Shown here piece after piece: positions 1 to 5,587 of a stretch of DNA of 9,505 nucleotides; the stretch's first letter is position 1; each line of letters begins with the position of its first letter. Below the pieces are notes generated by a model. That model was not told where the DNA came from and did no database searches. It saw nothing but the letters and a program-made list of their open reading frames with translations. This DNA is from Thermoplasmata archaeon (GTDB lineage: Archaea > Thermoplasmatota > E2 > DHVEG-1 > B8-G13). The stretch lies in contig JAGGYP010000038.1 of NCBI GenBank assembly GCA_021162485.1, positions 1 through 9,505 on the forward strand, in the 5' to 3' direction. Both the position numbers and the translations under genes were made by a program.

Positions 1-2
1 CT

Positions 3-122
3 CTCCTCACCACCTCTGAGACCCTTCCCCATCCACTTTCGATACATCTGAGATTGTGGTATGCTTATATGGTGGCTTGGTATGAAGGAACAAAATTAGA
101 AAATATTTTAAAAACCTTATAA
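3..122 (+). CDS. Possible 3' end of an unidentified protein (5' end outside the window)
   Basis: Reading frame 3 is open from the window edge to a TAA at 120-122, about 39 codons. The translated tail is rich in aromatic residues and ends in LENILKTL. It runs straight into the AT-rich intergenic region that precedes the next gene, as expected for a gene end. I recognise no family. The first 60 bases look richer in C and G than the rest of the window. A competing short frame on the minus strand starts with ATG at 45-47 (MYRKWMGKG) and is also open to the edge; it could instead be the start of a gene read leftwards. Either call rests only on an open frame, so this is a weak entry. Confidence 0.3.
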   Translation, partial: LLTTSETLPHPLSIHLRLWYAYMVAWYEGTKLENILKTL

Positions 123-156
123 ATATCATAAATTATCGATAAATTTATAAATTATT

Positions 157-172
157 ATACATATATATACTA
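157..172 (+). promoter_or_regulatory. Candidate TATA promoter region of the secreted-protein gene
   Basis: An alternating AT stretch (ATACATATATATAC) lies about 45-60 bases before the ATG at 217. Transcription would start near 190 and give a leader of about 25 bases. That leader contains a G-rich SD-like site, GGGGGTT, at 199-205. Two perfect AT palindromes lie just upstream (133-142 and 142-153). The whole region from 110 to 175 is extremely AT-rich, so the exact TATA position is uncertain. Confidence 0.35.
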
Positions 173-216
173 AATAGAGTCAAAAAAACCTTGTTTATGG
201 GGGTTAAAAATAAAAA

Positions 217-726
217 ATGAGAAAAATAGTTGCCTTTGTCGTTGTAGGTCTGCTGGTTTGTACAAGCTTTGGAATTACAGGTGTAACTACAGGTGGAAGA
301 AATTCTGTAGCAAAACTTGTAGCTGAAAAATCTGATATTAGTAAATTGCAAAACGATAAGCAGAACAATGAAACACTGCCGTATTACTGGGGTCCTATTT
401 TTCGTTATCACATTGACCTAAAGGATGTCAGTAGTGAATATAATGGCAAATCTGCATTCAGGATAAACTATGCTATTTTTGGCATTGGACATCATAAAAT
501 TGAGATAGAGTGCAAATATCTTCCAGCTTCGGTTTATATTAATTACGATTGGAACAGCACTGAGCCTCCTTGGATAGAATATAATATAACGAAAACTACG
601 TTTCTTATAACGGCTGTTAAGGGCAGTAAAGATATCGTATGGAATGACGACTTGTGGTTATTTGCTCTTGTCGACATGTACATAGATGGCTGGTTGATGG
701 GTTCCGATTTGATTGATATTAACTGA
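217..726 (+). CDS. Secreted protein of unknown function, possibly frameshifted at its 3' end
   Basis: The 169-residue product starts with a classic signal peptide: MRK, a hydrophobic core at about residues 4-22, then a small-residue stretch at 20-27 where cleavage is likely. The mature part is polar and aromatic-rich, with three N-glycosylation sequons (NET 51-53, NST 113-115, NIT 123-125), as expected for an archaeal surface or extracellular protein. It has one cysteine in the signal core and one at residue 99. I recognise no catalytic motif or named domain. The start is supported by GGGGGTT about 11 bases upstream. Two in-frame stops follow each other (724-729). Immediately after them a different frame continues with coding-like, Asp-rich codons, so the present stop may be the result of a one-base shift. 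Function is unknown; I am sure only of export. Confidence 0.75.
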   Translation: MRKIVAFVVVGLLVCTSFGITGVTTGGRNSVAKLVAEKSDISKLQNDKQNNETLPYYWGPIFRYHIDLKDVSSEYNGKSAFRINYAIFGIGHHKIEIECKYLPASVYINYDWNSTEPPWIEYNITKTTFLITAVKGSKDIVWNDDLWLFALVDMYIDGWLMGSDLIDIN

Positions 727-802
727 TGATTTGGATTTGGATGGTAAGATTAGCTGTTTGAATGTTGAATTTGCTGTATCGAGTAAAATCATATTTCAAT
801 GA
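713..802 (+). pseudogene. Possible frameshifted C-terminal tail of the secreted protein
   Basis: Frame 2 is open from 713 to a TGA at 800-802. From 725 it reads DDLDLDGKISCLNVEF and onward. The DxDxDGxI pattern resembles the calcium-binding loop of EF-hand or dockerin-like repeats, although position 12 is Asn and not the usual Glu or Asp. A single-base change between 711 and 723 would join it to the upstream secreted protein. I see no start codon with an SD site that would make it a separate gene. It could also be chance: about 30 open codons in AT-rich DNA is not rare. Confidence 0.3.
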
Positions 803-870
803 ATAGGTACAATTTAATCCTCAAGAATAAAAAATAATTCTATCAACACTTGAGTAATATTTTTGATAAA

Positions 871-880
871 GTTTATATTT
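871..880 (+). promoter_or_regulatory. TATA box of the RAM/membrane-protein operon
   Basis: GTTTATATTT lies about 25-28 bases before position 900. Transcription starting there would give a short leader carrying the SD AAGGTGA at 901-907, ten bases before the ATG at 918. An imperfect inverted repeat (CTCAAG 820-825 and CTTGAG 849-854) lies just upstream and could be an operator. Confidence 0.5.
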
Positions 881-917
881 GTGTAGTATATAATGGTTCT
901 AAGGTGAGTTTGGAAAG

Positions 918-1151
918 ATGGCAATAGGATTTGTCCTTGTCAGCGCAGCTCCGGCGCATGAACATGAGGTATACAATGCTCTTTTAAAGATACCAGAGAT
1001 AGTAGAGCTTCATCCACTTTTTGGAGAATATGATTTGATAGCAAAAATAGAAGCGCCGGACTTTGACACACTAGGGAATATAGTAGTGAATAAAATTAGA
1101 TCTATAAAAGGTGTTGTAGATACCAAAACATTAACTGGAACAAAATTTTAG
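918..1151 (+). CDS. Stand-alone Lrp/AsnC ligand-binding (RAM) domain protein
   Basis: At 77 residues the protein is only the C-terminal RAM/ACT-like effector domain of Lrp/AsnC regulators, with no helix-turn-helix. The beta-alpha-beta-beta-alpha-beta pattern is clear: strand GFVLVSAAP, helix EHEVYNALLKI, then the hallmark turn HPLFGEYDLIAKIEA (about 32-46, with Gly36 and Asp39), helix TLGNIVVNKIRSI and strand GVVDTKTLTG. Known stand-alone RAM proteins assemble into dimers or higher oligomers and bind amino acids or other small effectors; some modulate full-length Lrp proteins. The ATG has an AAGGTGA SD ten bases upstream. Its TAG stop overlaps the SD of the next gene, so the two are almost certainly co-translated. 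The ligand cannot be told from sequence. Confidence 0.9.
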   Translation: MAIGFVLVSAAPAHEHEVYNALLKIPEIVELHPLFGEYDLIAKIEAPDFDTLGNIVVNKIRSIKGVVDTKTLTGTKF

Positions 1152-1169
1152 GAGGTGTAAAATTAGGAA

Positions 1170-1466
1170 ATGGGTCCTTTGTTGGGAACATTTTTAGGAA
1201 TGCTGACGCTAGTATTTGCGATATGTAGCTTTGTAGCAGGTATATTCACTGCATACTTTGGTTCTGGTAAAAGCAGAGCCGTTGGTGTAATACTGGTGGT
1301 GCTTGGTCTAATTATTGGCTTTGTATTCTACTATGGAATGTCCATGGTTGCCGTGCCATGGTGGACTGGTAGCATAGTAGTCACAGCAGTGGTTGCGGTT
1401 GTTGGCGCATTGGTTGGTGCTGGTATAGCACTTGGAGTATTCCTTGCAGCTATTATGAAAGCATAA
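1170..1466 (+). CDS. Small membrane protein with three predicted helices
   Basis: This 98-residue protein is nearly all hydrophobic. Three transmembrane helices are evident, at about 4-30, 37-57 and 68-94. The first loop is short and basic (GSGKSRA, 31-37) and the second holds VPWWTG (62-67). Helix 3 is rich in Gly, Ala and Val with Gly-x-x-x-Gly spacing (GALVGAGIALG), typical of tight helix packing. The ATG at 1170 is the only choice, because an in-frame TAG lies at 1164-1166. A strong SD, AGGAGGTG (1150-1157), overlaps the stop of the RAM gene, at a slightly long spacing of 12 bases. I do not recognise a family. Co-transcription with the RAM protein suggests that one acts with or on the other, for example a small transport or sensing component with a ligand-binding partner. 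That is inference. Confidence 0.8.
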   Translation: MGPLLGTFLGMLTLVFAICSFVAGIFTAYFGSGKSRAVGVILVVLGLIIGFVFYYGMSMVAVPWWTGSIVVTAVVAVVGALVGAGIALGVFLAAIMKA

Positions 1467-1475
1467 AAAATTTTT
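1465..1475. terminator. Possible bidirectional T-run terminator between convergent genes
   Basis: A6T5 (AAAAAATTTTT) spans the 8-base gap between the membrane-protein gene (+) and pdxT (-). It presents a T run to transcripts from both sides. More T-rich sequence follows for the plus strand up to 1495. Archaeal RNA polymerase terminates at such U-runs without needing a hairpin. Confidence 0.4.
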
Positions 1476-2074
1476 CATTCTTTAATTATTTTTAAAAAAT
1501 ATTTATGCATTCTTGTGTCATCTGTTAATTCTGGGTGGAATGTTAGAGCTATTAGGTTATCCTGCTGGGCAGCAATTATTGTTTCTTTATTGAGACTTGA
1601 CAGCGGTTTACAGCTGCCCCATGTTTTTCTTATTATTGGTGCTCTTATGAACACAGCGTGAAACGGTGCATCTAGGCCTTTTATCTTGATATCTGTTTCA
1701 AAAGATTCTTTTTGCCTTCCAAAAGCGTTTCTCTCTATTTCCATGTCCATTATTTCTAAGGTTTTAATATTCTTTTTTTGCTGGTTTTTTATCTTTTTTG
1801 CAAGCAATATGGAACCTGCACATGTTCCCATTATTGGTAAATCTTTGTTTTCCACCCTTTTTAAAATCATATCATGTATGCCTGTTTTTAACATTAGTCT
1901 AGAAATAGTAGTGCTTTCTCCTCCTGGTAATATTAGCCCATCTATCTGCTTAATATCTTCTTTGTTTTTCACAAGAATAATTTTTCCTTTTATCTCAAGC
2001 TCTCTGAATGTTTTGTTTATCATTGAAAAATGTTCTGAAATAGCTCCCTGTATATTGAGTACTCCGATTTTCAT
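1475..2074 (-). CDS. pdxT: Pyridoxal 5'-phosphate synthase glutaminase subunit PdxT
   Basis: PdxT hydrolyses glutamine and channels ammonia to PdxS, which makes pyridoxal 5'-phosphate from ribose 5-phosphate and glyceraldehyde 3-phosphate. The 199-residue product has the full class I (triad) glutaminase signature of the family: N-terminal IGVLNIQG, PGGEST at about 50-55 (oxyanion-hole region), nucleophile Cys85 in GTCAG, the ERNAFGRQ motif at 114-121, and His180 and Glu182 in FHPEL completing the triad. Length is typical of the family (about 190-200). The ATG at 2072-2074 has GGTGG very close upstream and starts 16 bases after the pdxS stop, so the two form an operon. The 3' end converges on the membrane-protein gene. 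Confidence 0.96.
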   Translation of the reverse strand: MKIGVLNIQGAISEHFSMINKTFRELEIKGKIILVKNKEDIKQIDGLILPGGESTTISRLMLKTGIHDMILKRVENKDLPIMGTCAGSILLAKKIKNQQKKNIKTLEIMDMEIERNAFGRQKESFETDIKIKGLDAPFHAVFIRAPIIRKTWGSCKPLSSLNKETIIAAQQDNLIALTFHPELTDDTRMHKYFLKIIKE

Positions 2075-2090
2075 TCTCCACCATTCCCTT

Positions 2091-3095
2091 TTACCATCCT
2101 CTTTCTTGTAATCTTTCTTGTGGAGCTATCTGCTCTATTTCTATGCCTCTCATGGCCTCACCTAGGTTTTTGCTAACCTCGGCTATGATCTCTGGTTCGT
2201 TATAATGCAAAACAGCTTCTACTATAGCTCTGGCTCTAGCTTCTGGATTTGAGGATTTAAAAATACCTGACCCAACAAATACGCCATCGCTTCCTAGCTG
2301 CATCATAGCAGCGGCATCTGCAGGTGTTGCTATACCACCAGCTGCAAAATTAACCACAGGCAGCCTTTGTAGATCTTTTATTTCGTTTAAAATTTCAAAA
2401 ATACCATCTTTGATTTCCTTGTATGTATATTCTTCATAAACAATTGTATCGTCATCAAATTTTTCTTGATTGAGCACTTCTTTTAATAGTCTCAGGTAGC
2501 TTTCTGAGTACTGATTTGCAAGGTTTCTAATTTCATCTTTACTCATATCTTTTAGCTTTCTTATCATAGTTGTTACCATTCTTTGGTGTCTAATTGCTTC
2601 TATTACGTTTCCTGTTCCTGCTTCTCCTTTGGTTCTAATCATTGCAGCTCCTTCCCATATCCTCCTAACTGCTTCTCCAAGGTTTCTACAGCCGCATACA
2701 AAAGGTACTTTAAATTTTCGTTTATCTATATGATAATAAGGGTCTGCTGGTGTTAGAACTTCTGACTCATCTATCATGTCTACTCCAAGAGCTTCCAAAG
2801 CTTGGGCTTCGACAAAATGTCCTATCCTTACCTTTGCCATTACTGGTATGGTTACTGCGTCTATTATCTCTTCTATCTTTGTAGGATCTGCCATTCTTGC
2901 TACTCCTCCAGCAGCTCGTATATCTGCAGGTACTCTTTCCAAGGCCATAACTGCTACAGCCCCTGCTTCCTCAGCAATCATTGCTTGTTCTGCATTGGTG
3001 ACATCCATGATGACACCTCCTTTCTGCATTCTAGCAAAACCTCTTTTAACCAGCTCTGTGCCGTAGCGTAATTTGGATAGGTCTAATCTATCCAT
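2091..3095 (-). CDS. pdxS: Pyridoxal 5'-phosphate synthase lyase subunit PdxS
   Basis: PdxS is the (beta/alpha)8-barrel synthase that assembles PLP and works as a dodecamer with PdxT. Conservation is very high: MDVTNAEQA with Asp31, [19 protein letters not shown] with catalytic Lys88, the second lysine Lys156 in RTKGEAGTG, then [10 protein letters not shown] and [11 protein letters not shown]. At 334 residues it is about 40 longer than the roughly 294-residue bacterial enzyme. The extra, acidic, Tyr-rich segment lies at about 206-241, between the YLRLL helix and [10 protein letters not shown], where archaeal (methanogen) homologues are known to carry an insertion. The ATG at 3093-3095 is fixed by an excellent SD, GAGGAGGTA, a few bases upstream. 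It is first in the operon with pdxT. Confidence 0.97.
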   Translation of the reverse strand: MDRLDLSKLRYGTELVKRGFARMQKGGVIMDVTNAEQAMIAEEAGAVAVMALERVPADIRAAGGVARMADPTKIEEIIDAVTIPVMAKVRIGHFVEAQALEALGVDMIDESEVLTPADPYYHIDKRKFKVPFVCGCRNLGEAVRRIWEGAAMIRTKGEAGTGNVIEAIRHQRMVTTMIRKLKDMSKDEIRNLANQYSESYLRLLKEVLNQEKFDDDTIVYEEYTYKEIKDGIFEILNEIKDLQRLPVVNFAAGGIATPADAAAMMQLGSDGVFVGSGIFKSSNPEARARAIVEAVLHYNEPEIIAEVSKNLGEAMRGIEIEQIAPQERLQERGW

Positions 3096-3140
3096 TTTCT
3101 TACCTCCTCAGTAATAAATTCAGTATTTGTAATCTAGAAA

Positions 3141-3151
3141 TAGTATATTAA
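3141..3151 (-). promoter_or_regulatory. Candidate TATA box of pdxST
   Basis: On the minus strand TTAATATACTA lies about 50 bases before the pdxS ATG. It would place the transcription start near 3121 and give a leader of about 25 bases that contains the strong SD at 3101-3109. No attenuator or riboswitch-like fold is evident in so short a leader. Confidence 0.4.
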
Positions 3152-3181
3152 GTAATCTACTAATTGATAAAGTTATCGCAT

Positions 3182-3195
3182 AAAAGGAGCAAAAA
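3182..3195 (-). terminator. Possible T-run terminator after the DNase-like gene
   Basis: Just past the TGA of the DNase-like gene (3205-3207), the minus strand reads TTTTT (3195-3191), GCTCC, then TTTT (3185-3182). Two short T runs without a hairpin fit archaeal intrinsic termination and would separate this gene from pdxS. Confidence 0.3.
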
Positions 3196-3204
3196 CTAGG
3201 TGAA

Positions 3205-3984
3205 TCAGGATTCTTCAGCAGTGAATACAGCATAAACCAGGTAGTGGTCACTTTGTTCTTTTGTTACATCATCCATAACACCAGCGTATAGGTAGTTGTT
3301 ATATGCATAGTCGTTTATGATTATTCTATCATATGTGTTGTCACTCTCTCCTACTGTTGTGTCGACATCATTTGTTATCACCCAGTGCCAATCTGTAAAA
3401 TGTTGTATATTATCTTCATTATAATAGCTTCCATCCGCGTTTAGATCACCCATTATAATTGTGTCACTATCCGGATTACCTATCAGATTTTCTAAGTTTG
3501 TAAGCTCATTGTACACATCAGATGGTTTTGTATGAATTGTGTAAATAGTGAATGTCCAGTTTTGGACACTAAATGTTGCTTGTAATGGAGGTCTTTCAAA
3601 TTCGTTTTGCAGCCATGGTGTCCAATCGTAATAATCCATTAGTGTAACTTTGTAGTTATAGAATATCGCATATTGTTCCTTGCTCGATGTTCTTCCAGCT
3701 CTTTCACTTATGACGTAGTTATATCCAATCATTTTATCTGCAAGTTTTTGTATTGCTTCGCCGCTTTTGTCTCTTATTTCCTGTACAATGGAGATATCGT
3801 AATCATCTAGCTTGTCAGCATAGTAATTAAGTAGTGTTTCATTGGATGCTTTGGACATGCCAAAAACTTGTAGATTCCAACAAGCAATTGAGATTGTAAC
3901 CTGATCTTCGACACATCCACTTAGATTTATTGTTAAAATAATTACTATGAGTATGCTAACTAAGAGAATTTTTTTTATGTTCAT
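3205..3984 (-). CDS. DNase I-like extracellular lipoprotein (endonuclease/exonuclease/phosphatase family)
   Basis: The product (259 residues from ATG 3984) starts with a basic N-terminus, a hydrophobic stretch and the lipobox LSGC, with the modifiable Cys at 24, so it should be lipid-anchored outside the cell. The rest follows the DNase I fold motif by motif (numbers one lower than when counted from the GTG at 3987): Asn37 in WNLQVFG, Glu69 in QEIRD, GRTSSKEQY with Glu103, His151 in IHTKPSD, Asp180 and Asn182 in MGDLNAD, Asp219 in TYDRIII, and Asp246/His247 in SDHYLVYA. All metal and catalytic positions I can place from bovine DNase I are present. The cysteines that form its disulfides are not. 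An in-frame GTG directly precedes the ATG. Neither has an SD, and a TATA box about 25 bases upstream suggests a leaderless mRNA. Likely role: cutting extracellular DNA for nutrients or clearance. Specificity for DNA over other phosphodiesters is inferred. Confidence 0.88.
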   Translation of the reverse strand: MNIKKILLVSILIVIILTINLSGCVEDQVTISIACWNLQVFGMSKASNETLLNYYADKLDDYDISIVQEIRDKSGEAIQKLADKMIGYNYVISERAGRTSSKEQYAIFYNYKVTLMDYYDWTPWLQNEFERPPLQATFSVQNWTFTIYTIHTKPSDVYNELTNLENLIGNPDSDTIIMGDLNADGSYYNEDNIQHFTDWHWVITNDVDTTVGESDNTYDRIIINDYAYNNYLYAGVMDDVTKEQSDHYLVYAVFTAEES

Positions 3985-4005
3985 CACTTAATAAAAATGT
4001 TTGTT

Positions 4006-4020
4006 TAATATATAAATATT
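4006..4020 (-). promoter_or_regulatory. TATA promoter of the DNase-like gene, leaderless
   Basis: The minus strand reads AATATTTATATATTA, with the core TTTATATAT at 4016-4008. Its centre is 25-28 bases from the GTG/ATG pair at 3987/3984, so transcription should begin at or within a few bases of the start codon. The intervening bases contain no SD. Confidence 0.55.
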
Positions 4021-4055
4021 TCTAATTATATAAAAATATCTTATATATTATTAAT

Positions 4056-4541
4056 TTATAGGGATCGTTTTAAAAAAGGCAGGAGACCGCCTTTAGACAG
4101 TATCTTTTGTATGAACTCCGGCAATGGTTTAAAATTGAAAATTTTATTCTTGCTTATATCCTTTATAACCCCTTTATCTAAATCAATCTCAACCTCATCT
4201 CCATCCTCAATAGCCTCAACACCCTCGGGGCACTCTATAACAGGTATGCCCTGATTTATTGCATTTCTGTAAAAAATTCTTGCAAATGATTTAGCTACTA
4301 TAGCTCCAACCCCAGCGTATTTTAAAGCAATAGCAGCTTGTTCTCTTGATGATCCACAGCCAAAGTTTTTACCAGCAACCAGTATATCTCCTTTGTTTAG
4401 CTTTTTTAAAAAATCTGGATCCAAATCCTCCATGGCATGAGCAGCTATCTCTTCAGGCTCTGTTAAAGCCAAATATCTACCAGGAAATATTACATCTGTA
4501 TTTATGTCATCTCCATATTTTAACACTCTTCCCTTTATCAT
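4056..4541 (-). CDS. leuD: 3-isopropylmalate dehydratase small subunit LeuD (aconitase-family swivel domain)
   Basis: The 161-residue protein is the small subunit of archaeal-type isopropylmalate isomerase, which with LeuC interconverts 2- and 3-isopropylmalate in leucine synthesis. Landmarks are GDDINTDVIFPGRYL at about 10-24, the GCGSSREQAA substrate-binding loop at 61-70, and VAKSFARIFYRNAINQG at 82-98. Length matches the archaeal family (about 160-170). The specificity loop reads YLAL (23-26). The homoaconitase small subunit of methanogens has YLRT there, with an arginine that reads the longer substrate. The missing Arg favours leucine synthesis, but related substrates such as those of the citramalate route cannot be excluded. 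The ATG has no SD; a TATA-like box 25-35 bases upstream suggests a leaderless transcript. It lies 40 bases downstream of the hydrolase gene and could also be read from it. leuC is 1.6 kb away. Confidence 0.93.
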   Translation of the reverse strand: MIKGRVLKYGDDINTDVIFPGRYLALTEPEEIAAHAMEDLDPDFLKKLNKGDILVAGKNFGCGSSREQAAIALKYAGVGAIVAKSFARIFYRNAINQGIPVIECPEGVEAIEDGDEVEIDLDKGVIKDISKNKIFNFKPLPEFIQKILSKGGLLPFLKRSL

Positions 4542-4562
4542 GATAAATCATCAAAGAGGTAG

Positions 4563-4580
4563 CTTTATACTATTTAAAAA
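4563..4580 (-). promoter_or_regulatory. Candidate leuD promoter, leaderless
   Basis: The minus strand carries TTTTTAAATAGTATAAAG just after the end of the hydrolase gene (stop 4582). The AGTATAAAG part is centred about 26 bases from the leuD ATG at 4541, so the transcript would start at or next to the start codon. No SD is visible in the bases between. Confidence 0.4.
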
Positions 4581-4581
4581 C

Positions 4582-5121
4582 TTATTTATCAAAAACTTTA
4601 ATGATTTTAGATATAATATCTGGTAACTTTTTCATATTTTTACTAAACCTATGATCATCTTTGATAAACATTACTTTTGCTTCTTGCGCCATTGCAAAGC
4701 CTAGTATCCAATCCATAGGAACTACTTTGTCCTCTGTGGCACATAATATAAAAATATCCGATTGTAACTTTGTTTTGAACAACCTTTCATCTTTCATTTC
4801 ATCTAGTATCCTCTTAGGTAAATCTATATCCTTTTTGCTCGCATCTGGCGGTACAATTGCAGGGTTTAACAATATGAGCCCCTTTATTTTTATTTCAAGG
4901 GCTACTTTAGCAGCTAAATATCCACCAAGAGATGATCCTATCAATACTATATCCTTGTCTTTTGAGATTATTGACTTAATTCTATCTATGCATTCTTTTA
5001 TAACAAGATCCTCTGGTTTACAATCTCTATATTTAACTGGTATTGCTCCTAATTTTTCTTTAAATAATCTACCTTTTTCACTCTCAGGACTGGATTGATA
5101 TCCATGGATATAATAAATCAT
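4582..5121 (-). CDS. YqiA/UPF0227-like alpha/beta-hydrolase (putative esterase)
   Basis: This small cytoplasmic alpha/beta-hydrolase has 179 residues and no cap domain or signal peptide. It opens with IYYIHGYQSSP (the HG oxyanion motif at 6-7). It has the nucleophile elbow GSSLGG with Ser64, LLNPAI at 84-89, an acid Asp131 in TEDKVVP, and the general base His157 in DDHRF. This order and length match the YqiA (UPF0227) esterases, whose natural substrates are unknown. The ATG lies within the ATGA overlap with the end of yjbQ (5118-5121), so translation is coupled and the two proteins probably serve one process. Substrate cannot be inferred; a short-chain or (thio)ester substrate is only a family-level guess. 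Confidence 0.85.
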   Translation of the reverse strand: MIYYIHGYQSSPESEKGRLFKEKLGAIPVKYRDCKPEDLVIKECIDRIKSIISKDKDIVLIGSSLGGYLAAKVALEIKIKGLILLNPAIVPPDASKKDIDLPKRILDEMKDERLFKTKLQSDIFILCATEDKVVPMDWILGFAMAQEAKVMFIKDDHRFSKNMKKLPDIISKIIKVFDK

Positions 5122-5525
5122 TTTTTCTCACCATTGGAAAAAACTTTTACAAAAATCTTTCTATATCGTGGCCCATCTCCCTCGTAGAAGAATATTTTCT
5201 GCCATGTTCCTAGAACTAGTCTTTTGTTTTGTACAAGAATAGTTATACTTGGTCCAAGTAGAGAGGTTTTGATGTGTGCGTCACTGTTTCCTTCTAAATG
5301 CATATAATCTCCTTTTTTTGGAATCAGTTTACTTAACGTGTTTATGAGATCTCTTTGTACATCTGGATCTGCTCCCTCATTTATTGTAACAGCTGCTGTG
5401 GTATGAGGTACATAAACTATTACAAAACCTTCTTCTATATCTTTTTCATCTACTATTCTCTGAATTTCAGCAGTGATATCAATTAGCTCTTCTCTCCTAC
5501 TGGATCTTATGCTGATTTCTTCCAT
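5118..5525 (-). CDS. YjbQ/UPF0047 family protein (secondary thiamine-phosphate synthase enzyme family)
   Basis: At 135 residues it is full length for the UPF0047 family. The signatures are all present: PHTTAAVTINEG at 40-51 (His41, Glu50), HLEGNSDAHIKTSLLG at 76-91 (His76, His84), and GTWQKIFFYEGDGPR at 106-120. E. coli YjbQ has weak thiamine-phosphate synthase activity, and these conserved His and Glu residues cluster in a metal-binding pocket; the true physiological role is unsettled. No thiamine gene is visible here, so the thiamine link is not supported by context. It is first in an operon with the YqiA-like hydrolase (four-base overlap). The ATG has no SD but sits about 26 bases from TTTTTAAAT on the minus strand, so the mRNA is probably leaderless. 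It is divergent from the DJ-1 gene. Confidence 0.9.
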   Translation of the reverse strand: MEEISIRSSRREELIDITAEIQRIVDEKDIEEGFVIVYVPHTTAAVTINEGADPDVQRDLINTLSKLIPKKGDYMHLEGNSDAHIKTSLLGPSITILVQNKRLVLGTWQKIFFYEGDGPRYRKIFVKVFSNGEKK

Positions 5526-5587
5526 AAAATTTTAAAATCCAAAGAGATTTAAAAAGTTATTTGGATTTGTTTGTAGGAGGTGAAATA
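5526..5587. promoter_or_regulatory. Divergent promoter region of yjbQ (-) and the DJ-1 gene (+)
   Basis: Only 62 bases separate the two start codons. For the minus strand, TTTTTAAAT (5555-5547) is centred about 26 bases from the yjbQ ATG, which fits a leaderless transcript. For the plus strand, the AT-rich run ATAAAATTTTAAAA (5524-5537) could act as TATA box, with transcription starting near 5555. The DJ-1 gene then has a textbook SD, AGGAGGTGA (5575-5583). The two core promoters must overlap, so the genes are likely to influence each other's expression. Confidence 0.45.

Noticed and set aside
3..122. C-terminus of a tyrosine recombinase at the left edge
   Set aside because: The HLRLWYA stretch faintly recalls the HxxR region of integrases, but the spacing is wrong and no catalytic tyrosine follows. 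The evidence is too thin to call.
145..411. Minus-strand open frame opposite the secreted protein
   Set aside because: It reads through the AT-rich promoter region and the signal-peptide codons of a well-supported gene, and its product resembles no known domain.
1686..2111. Plus-strand open frame antisense to pdxT
   Set aside because: It is the complement of a strongly conserved gene, has no SD, and translates to a low-complexity Ile/Phe/Ser-rich sequence typical of shadow frames. The same holds for plus-strand frames inside pdxS, leuD and the hydrolase.
5561..5587. Upstream TTG start for the DJ-1 gene
   Set aside because: It would place the excellent AGGAGGTGA SD inside the gene. The ATG at 5588 follows this SD at ideal spacing and matches the family N-terminus.
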